Assembly (NCBI GenBank): GCA_021846145.1
Contig: JAJZCJ010000028.1
Location: forward strand, 1 to 18,862
Direction of reading: 5' to 3'
From: Bacillota bacterium
GTDB taxonomy: Bacteria; Bacillota; Bacilli; Alicyclobacillales; SLC66
DNA length: 18,862 nucleotides
Shown: positions 14,044 to 18,862 of the stretch, one piece after another
How positions within the stretch are numbered: position 1 is the stretch's first letter
Layout: the number at the start of each line of letters is the position of its first letter
Made by a program: the position numbers and the translations under genes
The notes under the pieces: model-generated
Seen by the model: only the letters and a program-made list of their open reading frames with translations
Database searches by the model: none
What the model was told of the DNA's origin: nothing

Positions 14044-14976
14044 CTATACCATACTTTCTACGATTCGCTGTATGTGCTGATGGTCAGTTCCGCAACACCC
14101 GCCAAAAATCAACAAATGATGTTGAGACCGCAATTGCTCCATCTGACTCACTAGTGTGTCAATATCCTCAACTATTAACGACTCGTTACCATCTAGTTCT
14201 TCTGGACTCTTACTCGATGTGTTCGCTTGAATGCCAAGCAAACGTTGTTGAACCGTTTGGGTTGCATTGCCATCGACTGCTAACGCGCGTAATAGCACCG
14301 ATGGATGCACACAGTTGACCATATAAAATGCAGGACGAGGCGAAACGGTTGCATCAATTTTTGAAATCGCATCATGCAACGTCACCCCATCCAACAATGT
14401 CCCGTCGGGACGGATCACAAAACTGATCACAAATGGCTTCCCTGTTTCCGCCATCGCCATCGCCAATCCAAGCGCCTCCGAAGTGGCAGGAAGGGTGGCA
14501 CCAAACAAGAAATCTATTCCCGCATCGCTTAACTGCTTTGCTTGCCAGCGATGAAACTCATAGGCAGCTTCAGATGATAAGGCTTCCTCCGCCTTATATG
14601 CATCTCCTTTGCTCCCCATAATCCCGCCGATGAAGATCGATGCACCGAATTCCTGATGGTCTCTACGAATATCCAGCAAAAATTGAACACTATCCCTGTT
14701 CAAATTTCTATCAGACATTCCAGCAGCGTTGATACGTTCAATGTTCGCGCGTCGCGTTGGTGTAAAAATCAGCACAGGTGCATTTCGTGTTTTCACAGTG
14801 TCAATATACTGGTGGTACACGGATTGGAGAATCGCTCTCGTTTCCTCTTGATAAATCAACGCCGAATGATCCAAGTAAGGGTGCATGGATACCAAGAATT
14901 CGCGTCGCAACCGTTCTGCAACAGCCCCTTCTGTAAAAATGATCGGTGCGTTTTCAATCACTTCTAAAAAATTCAC
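14044..14976 (-). CDS. Homocysteine S-methyltransferase family protein
   Basis: A 310-residue protein of the homocysteine S-methyltransferase fold (BHMT/MmuM/MetH N-domain type). The zinc-binding cysteines are present: Cys222 in MVNCVHPS and the Cys294-Cys295 pair in GGCCGTDHQHI. FLFGATLPATSEALG and GKPFVISFVIRPDG are the usual barrel segments (the family's ExxP motif is TLPATSEA here). The family transfers methyl groups from S-methylmethionine, betaine or another donor to homocysteine to make methionine. This sequence is diverged (TEGAVAERLRREF at the N-terminus), so a related thiol acceptor is possible. The start is GTG at 14976-14974, seven bases after AAGGTGG. No SAM or T-box riboswitch is visible upstream; that DNA is a GNAT remnant. 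Confidence 0.85.
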   Translation of the reverse strand: MNFLEVIENAPIIFTEGAVAERLRREFLVSMHPYLDHSALIYQEETRAILQSVYHQYIDTVKTRNAPVLIFTPTRRANIERINAAGMSDRNLNRDSVQFLLDIRRDHQEFGASIFIGGIMGSKGDAYKAEEALSSEAAYEFHRWQAKQLSDAGIDFLFGATLPATSEALGLAMAMAETGKPFVISFVIRPDGTLLDGVTLHDAISKIDATVSPRPAFYMVNCVHPSVLLRALAVDGNATQTVQQRLLGIQANTSSKSPEELDGNESLIVEDIDTLVSQMEQLRSQHHLLIFGGCCGTDHQHIQRIVESMV

Positions 14977-15166
14977 ACATACACCACCTTTGAAAGAGTC
15001 CCTTATCGTATTCTTCTCACCATCATCAAATACATCGCCTGTTGATGCAAAACGCCACTGGAGTGACAGTCAAAGTCCTCACTTGCCGATTCGATTCATT
15101 TAGGAACAATTCTTGGCCAATCCCTGCATAATCAGTGCCAACGGTCACAGCAAACCCCATGCGTTG

Positions 15167-15420
15167 GTCAACTACTCCCACCTATAGAGGTGTGAGCTTG
15201 TATCTCCCCAGAAGTACGAGTGACTTTCGTCTCCTTCCTTAACTTGGGGATACGATAGGGTGGTTGACCACACCCCGGCTACACAGGTCATGCCGATGTA
15301 GTCACTGCCACCAGGTACTCGATTCCCTTTCGGTGCAGATTCATTCCACCAATTCGGTCATCATTTGACCGATAATGGCAGTTCTTACACTCAAAACGAT
15401 GGTGTTGCTTATTGCGATTG
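15167..15420 (-). ncRNA. Predicted omega-RNA (right-end element RNA) of tnpB
   Basis: In this family the guide RNA is made from the tnpB 3' end through the right end, and the guide is the flanking DNA beyond the boundary. Here the non-coding 120 bases (15287-15167) contain a GGGTGTGG/CCACCC stem (about 15253-15269) and the terminal hairpin 15175-15196. The 5' limit inside tnpB is not visible and is set arbitrarily. The guide would begin CAACGCATGGGGTTTGC (15166 downward). This is inferred from family knowledge. Confidence 0.5.
15175..15196 (-). repeat. Right-end hairpin of the tnpB element
   Basis: CTCCCACCT and AGGTGTGAG pair around a four-base loop with one mismatch, eight bases inside the right boundary. 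It should also form the 3'-terminal stem of the omega-RNA. Confidence 0.8.
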
Positions 15421-16406
15421 CCTTTCTCTGTGTGACCACATTTCGGACACGCCTGCGATGTATAATGCGGATCAACCGCCATCACTTTCGATTGTACTTT
15501 TGCTGCCTTGTACTCGATCATCTGCCGAAGTTGATAATATGCCCATGATACTAATTCGTAGCGATTTCGTTTTCGCACTTTTTCTGTTGCACCACGAACA
15601 CCCGTCAAATCTTCCAGCACAAACAAGGTATTCGCTCCATACCGTTCTACGAGTGCCTTGCTGACCTGATGATTGACATCGGTCATCCAACGGGTTTCTC
15701 GTTGTCCGATCTTCTTGAGTCGTTGCCTTGCTGATGGCGTTTGACGTTGTTGCAAATGCCGTCTCAGTTGCTTGTAGTGCGAACGTCTGTCTTTTACATG
15801 GCGGCCTTTGATAAACCACGCGTTGCCATGGGAATCATAAACGCTGATGAGAAAATTCACGCCCATGTCCACACCGACAATTTCCTTGATGTGTTCCCAT
15901 TCTGCCTCTTCGATACTTTTGGTCATGGGGATGTGTAAAAAGAACTTCCCGTGCTTATAGACCACTTTGGCTGTCCCAAACGCCCATGTTCCATCGAAGA
16001 AGTGTTCCATTCCCTTCGATTCAAACGGGACTTTGATTCTGCCTTCCAACGTATTGACGGAAAATACGCCTTGTACCAACGAATAATCACGGTTCCAAAC
16101 CAAATCTAATTCTGGTTTCTTGAACGCCACCTTCGTCCAATCGTGTCCGTTTTCAATCGTGCTTTTGTATCTGGCGATCACTGTCTTCATGACAGACTGT
16201 GCCATTTGCGAACGAAGCCCTAACTCTTCCCGCAATGGGCGGTAAGTGGTGGTATGCAAACTGGCTTGCACTAGATTTTTTGTGGTGTAAATCACTTCCG
16301 AGATATAATTACAGCCTTTACGATACGCCTGTAACGTTTGTTGCAACATCGTTTGTTGTTCATCGGTCGGCAAGATTTTCACTTTCGCAGTTAACACAAT
16401 CTCCAC
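15288..16406 (-). CDS. tnpB: TnpB RNA-guided nuclease (IS200/IS605 family)
   Basis: A 372-residue TnpB that appears complete. The RuvC-like residues are Asp180 (IVGVDMGVN), Glu265 (LFVLEDLTGV) and Asp350 (RSNDDRIGGMNL). The four-Cys zinc finger is Cys320, Cys323, Cys340 and Cys343 (ACPKCGH...FECKNCHY). The N-terminal part ILPTDEQQTMLQQTLQAYRK is the usual helix-turn-helix/wedge start. TnpB proteins are omega-RNA-guided DNA endonucleases, ancestors of Cas12, that cut at a transposon-adjacent motif and help retain the element. The start is GTG at 16406-16404, with AAGGCGG seven bases upstream. The 3' end of the gene leads straight into the predicted omega-RNA and right end. Confidence 0.95.
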   Translation of the reverse strand: MEIVLTAKVKILPTDEQQTMLQQTLQAYRKGCNYISEVIYTTKNLVQASLHTTTYRPLREELGLRSQMAQSVMKTVIARYKSTIENGHDWTKVAFKKPELDLVWNRDYSLVQGVFSVNTLEGRIKVPFESKGMEHFFDGTWAFGTAKVVYKHGKFFLHIPMTKSIEEAEWEHIKEIVGVDMGVNFLISVYDSHGNAWFIKGRHVKDRRSHYKQLRRHLQQRQTPSARQRLKKIGQRETRWMTDVNHQVSKALVERYGANTLFVLEDLTGVRGATEKVRKRNRYELVSWAYYQLRQMIEYKAAKVQSKVMAVDPHYTSQACPKCGHTEKGNRNKQHHRFECKNCHYRSNDDRIGGMNLHRKGIEYLVAVTTSA

Positions 16407-16480
16407 AGTTTCACCGCCTTCACTAAAAAAAATATCATATATTTAGTGACAGCAAAAAAACAATTTCATGGCAATTCCTC

Positions 16481-16500
16481 CTCCACTTTAGAAGTGGGAG
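16481..16500 (-). repeat. Left-end hairpin of the tnpB element
   Basis: CTCCACTT and AAGTGGGAG pair around a three-base loop with one bulged G, 18 bases inside the left boundary. The stem sequence is very similar to the right-end hairpin. Confidence 0.75.
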
Positions 16501-16760
16501 TATCCTTGCCACATTAGGATGAAACGCCACCGATCCCACATTGACAGGAGAGGTGATGCATCGAACAATTTGACATCCTGCTTTTCGAACCGTAACAAAA
16601 AACATTTCGTAAAGTTCCCTAGCTAATCCGCTCTTACGAAGCTGAAGATGGACACCAACGAAATGAATGTAGGATTTGTTTGCGATATAAATCCGATGGG
16701 AAACACTTACAACTATCCGTCCTCTTCTACGATGAAATTCGAATCATGCGCTTGATCACT

Positions 16761-17012
16761 TTATCTATCTCTACTGATGAATCGCAACCAACCACTTTTT
16801 CTTAATTTCCATCTATACCAGAGTCCAGTAATCATCATACCTAATACAACTTCCATGATGATCATGTCTGAATGACGGTCACCAAAATATGGGGCTATCT
16901 TGCGAATAATGAAACCAATCACCACGATCACAAAGAAAAAAATCAGAAAAACACGTAAAAACTCAAATAGATATAGTACGGAAATCTTCAATAAATACAG
17001 GAGATATCTCAT
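16761..17012 (-). CDS. Small two-span membrane protein coupled to the LysR gene
   Basis: An 83-residue hydrophobic protein I do not recognise. It has one long hydrophobic stretch (about residues 3-36, LLYLLKISVLYLFEFL onward), a short charged loop (RKIAPYFGDRHSD), a second span (MIIMEVVLGMMITGLWY) and a basic C-terminus (RWKLRKSGWLRF). ATG 17012-17010 overlaps the LysR stop as ATGA, which suggests translational coupling; ATG 17021 is an alternative. The open frame extends further upstream, but that part only overlaps the LysR gene. The C-terminal end abuts the GNAT remnant directly, so the original stop may have been altered by the neighbouring rearrangement. Confidence 0.5.
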   Translation of the reverse strand: MRYLLYLLKISVLYLFEFLRVFLIFFFVIVVIGFIIRKIAPYFGDRHSDMIIMEVVLGMMITGLWYRWKLRKSGWLRFISRDR

Positions 17013-17929
17013 CCAATCCATTTGTTTTGAAGCGCAGGCTTTCCTTGATGATTCAGTTCTTGTCTTGCAATCTGAATGAACGCCTGCAAAGCTGGAGAGA
17101 TCCATTTATCCTTATGCCAAACCATCCGTGTGACAAAGGGAAATTCAACACCACGCCAGGGCAACACAACTAATTTTCTAGAAATCAACTCTTCGGTGAC
17201 TGCGACTTTCGGAAGGAGCGTCACGCCAAGTCCCACCATCGCACATCGTTTAATCGCTTCAATGCTGGAAAATTCAATTTTCATATTTTTTAAACCAGTA
17301 CTTTCAAGTGTCTGTTCCAACATCGTTCGATAACTGCACCCAGGTTCAGTGACAAGAATCGTTTCACCATCCAGATCTGTGGCGTGAACTTCTTTACTTT
17401 GGACAAGCTTGTGCGTGGGGTGCGCAAGAATCAACATCGTTTCGTAGATCATTTCCTCAAACACCAGTTGATCGTGTCGCACGACATCTTCCAGCGTAAA
17501 AGCAAGATCCAGTCTGCCATTTAGCACTTCTTTACGCAAATCGGCGCAGATGCCTGTTCGAAACACCAATTCCACTTGCGGGAACCGCCGTCGGTATTCC
17601 CCCAAGATGGGAGATAATCGATAAGTGGTCAAACTTTCTATCGCCCCGATTGTGAGTGTTCCATTTGGTATTTCATCTCCTGGCACATTGACTTGCACTT
17701 CGTCGGCCAGCCGCAAAATCTCGTTGGCATAGGGAAGCAGGCGTTCGCCAGCAGCGGTAAGTAGCACACGTTTCCCAAGTCGTTCAAATAACGGAACACC
17801 TAACTCGATTTCCAATCCTTGTATCTGCGCCGTTACGCTCGACTGCGCATAGTTGAGCAACTGAGCGGTACGGGTGAAATTCAGTTTTTCAGCTAATGTT
17901 TTGAACGTTTGCAATTGCTTTAATTCCAT
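17009..17929 (-). CDS. LysR family transcriptional regulator
   Basis: A 306-residue LysR-type regulator. The N-terminal winged helix-turn-helix is clear: LKQLQTFKTLAEKLNFTRTA, then QLLNYAQSSVTAQIQGLE and LGVPLFERLGKRVLLTAAGE. A long linker helix leads to the periplasmic-binding-protein-like effector domain (GTLTIGAIESLTTYRLSPIL, then RLDLAFTLED, VGLGVTLLPKVAV). The frame extends to GTG at 17938, but ATG 17929 gives the standard MELKQLQTF start, with GGGAG ten bases upstream. It is divergent from the YjeH-like exporter with a 15-bp palindrome between them, so it most likely controls the exporter and itself; the effector may be an amino acid (inference). Confidence 0.93.
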   Translation of the reverse strand: MELKQLQTFKTLAEKLNFTRTAQLLNYAQSSVTAQIQGLEIELGVPLFERLGKRVLLTAAGERLLPYANEILRLADEVQVNVPGDEIPNGTLTIGAIESLTTYRLSPILGEYRRRFPQVELVFRTGICADLRKEVLNGRLDLAFTLEDVVRHDQLVFEEMIYETMLILAHPTHKLVQSKEVHATDLDGETILVTEPGCSYRTMLEQTLESTGLKNMKIEFSSIEAIKRCAMVGLGVTLLPKVAVTEELISRKLVVLPWRGVEFPFVTRMVWHKDKWISPALQAFIQIARQELNHQGKPALQNKWIG

Positions 17930-17944
17930 GGTTCTCACTCTCCC

Positions 17945-17959
17945 ATCGAAATTATCGAT
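17945..17959. promoter_or_regulatory. LysR-type T-N11-A palindrome
   Basis: ATCGAAATTATCGAT has perfect 5-bp arms around AATTA and fits the T-N11-A LysR box. It lies 16 bases before the LysR ATG and about 80 bases before the exporter ATG in the divergent intergenic region. Clear sigma-A hexamers for the exporter were not found. Confidence 0.6.
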
Positions 17960-18037
17960 GATTTCAATTAAAACAATTGTATGCAGCGATCATAACACAA
18001 TAGTAGAGTTAGAGAAGAAGATTTACTTGGAGGGAAC

Positions 18038-18862
18038 ATGAAGATGAGTCAATTGAAACGTTCACTGAGTTGGGTGCAGGGTACTACGTTCGCAATCGGT
18101 GCTGTACTAGGTTCAGGCATACTCATTCTCCCTGCGGTCACCGCTGAACAATACGGACCTGTATCTATTTTAGCTTGGATAGGCATGGCTCTTTTGTCCT
18201 TCCCGCTAGCCTTTACGATCGGTCAACTTGGCGCTCATTATCCGCACGCAGGTGGAATTACCGAATATGCTCGTCTTGCATTTGGTTCAGCTTTCGGTCG
18301 CATAACAGGCTGGCTGTTTCTCGGTACAATTCCCATCGGTGTGCCGATTATTGCACTAGTGGGGGCACATTACGTGGCAGCGGCTTTTAATTTGACAGCG
18401 TGGGTCATGCCATGGATTTCAGCAATTATGTTAGCAGGATCGTTGTATCTTAACTTACGTGGGGTAAACTTGGCAGGTGGGGCACAAACGATACTGCTCG
18501 CTACGATTACCACCTTAATGCTCGTTTCTATCTTTGCGGCGATTCCACACTTACGAATGGAAGCATTTCATCCTTTTGCTCCACACGGTTGGCTGGCGAT
18601 TGGTCACTCCGCAGTGGTGATTTTTTGGAGTTTTGTCGGGTGGGAAATGGTCGCCCATCTTGCTGAAGAATTTCGTAACCCTGCCCGTGATTTAAAGCGG
18701 ACGTTTGTGCTCGCACCACTGCTGGTAGGCATTCTGTATGTGGCGTTGTCCTTTGTTACCATTGGCACTCATGCATATGGTAACACCGATAGGAACATCC
18801 CGTTAAGTTTACTTGTGGAAACTGGATTTGGTAAATACGGAGCCAAAATCACCGACTTTATT
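18038..18862 (+). CDS. YjeH-like APC superfamily amino-acid exporter (3' end outside window)
   Basis: The first 275 residues of an amino-acid permease of the APC superfamily. They contain LSWVQGTTFAIGAVLGSGIL with the APC GSG motif in the first membrane segment, then YPHAGGITEYARLAFG, GWLFLGTIPIGVP, VIFWSFVGWEMVAHLAEEF and NPARDLKR. The pattern matches E. coli YjeH, an exporter of methionine and branched-chain amino acids, better than uptake permeases; substrate assignment is by analogy. ATG 18038 is four bases after GGAGG; ATG 18044 is also possible. It is divergent from a LysR gene, the common arrangement for LysR-controlled amino-acid exporters. Confidence 0.88.
   Translation, partial: MKMSQLKRSLSWVQGTTFAIGAVLGSGILILPAVTAEQYGPVSILAWIGMALLSFPLAFTIGQLGAHYPHAGGITEYARLAFGSAFGRITGWLFLGTIPIGVPIIALVGAHYVAAAFNLTAWVMPWISAIMLAGSLYLNLRGVNLAGGAQTILLATITTLMLVSIFAAIPHLRMEAFHPFAPHGWLAIGHSAVVIFWSFVGWEMVAHLAEEFRNPARDLKRTFVLAPLLVGILYVALSFVTIGTHAYGNTDRNIPLSLLVETGFGKYGAKITDFI

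Larger units (their letters stand above)
15167..16518 (-). mobile_element. IS200/IS605-type element with tnpB only
   Basis: The 1352-bp boundaries come from the interrupted GNAT gene: host TTTCAT ends at 16519 and host CAACGC begins at 15166. There is no target duplication and no terminal inverted repeat, as expected for Y1-transposase single-strand transposition. Each end has a subterminal hairpin, about 15175-15196 (right end) and 16481-16500 (left end). The right end terminates in TTGAC, a typical right cleavage pentamer, and the host pentamer before the left end is TTCAT. Only tnpB is present; no tnpA fits in the remaining space. An A/T-rich CACTAAA...TTTAGTG hairpin (16421-16448) lies just before tnpB. 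Confidence 0.85.
15026..16760 (-). pseudogene. GNAT acetyltransferase gene split by the tnpB element
   Basis: The 5' part, upstream of the element (16760-16519), reads DQAHDSNFIVEEDG, then stops and frame changes around IGFISQTN. It continues SYIHFVGVHLQLRKSGLARE, LYEMFF and CQIVRCITSPVN, then VGSVAFH. The 3' part (15166-15026) continues QRMGFAVTVGTDYAGIGQ to a TGA. Joining TTTCAT (16524-16519) directly to CAACGC (15166-15161) gives ...SVAFHQRMGFAV... in frame, the standard GNAT C-terminal block, so the element inserted exactly here. The acetyl-CoA loop is LQLRKSGLA. At least two more lesions (TAG and TAA codons and frameshifts near 16710-16685) lie upstream, and the N-terminus is missing. 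The gene is dead independently of the insertion. Confidence 0.85.

Noticed and set aside
14977..15166. SAM or T-box riboswitch before the homocysteine methyltransferase
   Set aside because: The stretch translates as the C-terminal part of the split GNAT gene and shows no riboswitch-like stems or terminator.
16421..16448. Terminator upstream of tnpB
   Set aside because: The CACTAAA/TTTAGTG stem has a T-run in its loop or arm, not after the stem. It is more likely part of the element's left end than a terminator.

Overview
The window looks like chromosomal DNA of a low-to-moderate GC, spore-former-type Firmicute (Bacillales, possibly Alicyclobacillaceae-like; this is inference). The reasons are strong AGGAGG-type ribosome sites, frequent TTG and GTG starts (at least nine of the genes), a PadR/DUF1048 operon, a DUF2332 protein and Bacillus-type GNAT and NUDIX genes. 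It is an accessory region of small single-domain enzymes mixed with decaying genes. Most genes lie on the minus strand. No rRNA, tRNA or CRISPR array was seen.

Layout. 1-1840: a histidine phosphatase (cut by the window edge), a frameshifted HAD hydrolase remnant, a GNAT, and a methyltransferase remnant that has lost its core. 1840-4395: a pentapeptide-repeat protein, a second GNAT, a NUDIX hydrolase and a NTP_transf_6-type nucleotidyltransferase. 4456-6021: a large exported protein of unknown function with a G9 tract at its 3' end. 6221-7324: a PadR repressor operon with an unusually clear promoter and a perfect inverted-repeat operator. 7321-9582: a CPBP protease, then a coupled NUDIX/DUF2332 pair. 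9699-10509: a nucleoside-2-deoxyribosyltransferase-like (DUF4406-type) gene split by a 515-bp cassette. 10587-12789: a GNAT, a frameshifted nucleotidyltransferase and a second NTP_transf_6 paralogue in tight series. 13031-14976: an SDR-type NAD-dependent epimerase convergent with a homocysteine S-methyltransferase. 15026-16760: a GNAT gene split by a tnpB-only IS200/IS605-type element. 16761-18862: a small membrane protein translationally coupled to a LysR regulator, and divergently a YjeH-like amino-acid exporter (cut by the window edge).

The two strongest observations are insertions whose boundaries can be placed to the base because deleting the insert restores a recognisable protein in frame. 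The first is a transposase-less cassette (9836-10350) with about 22-bp terminal inverted repeats and a perfect 8-bp target duplication. It carries one intact RidA-family gene with its own promoter and ribosome site. This architecture resembles the mobile insertion cassettes known from Bacillus, here with a RidA passenger. The second is a tnpB element (15167-16518) inserted after TTCAT in a GNAT gene. Its right end abuts the rest of that gene, so the predicted omega-RNA guide would be copied from the gene it broke.

Five genes in 19 kb (HAD, methyltransferase, DUF4406-like, nucleotidyltransferase, GNAT) are broken in different ways. The region is therefore best seen as a turnover zone for resistance- or modification-type genes, not one functional pathway. 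Local functional units are the PadR operon, the NUDIX-DUF2332 pair, and the LysR/small membrane protein/exporter unit.
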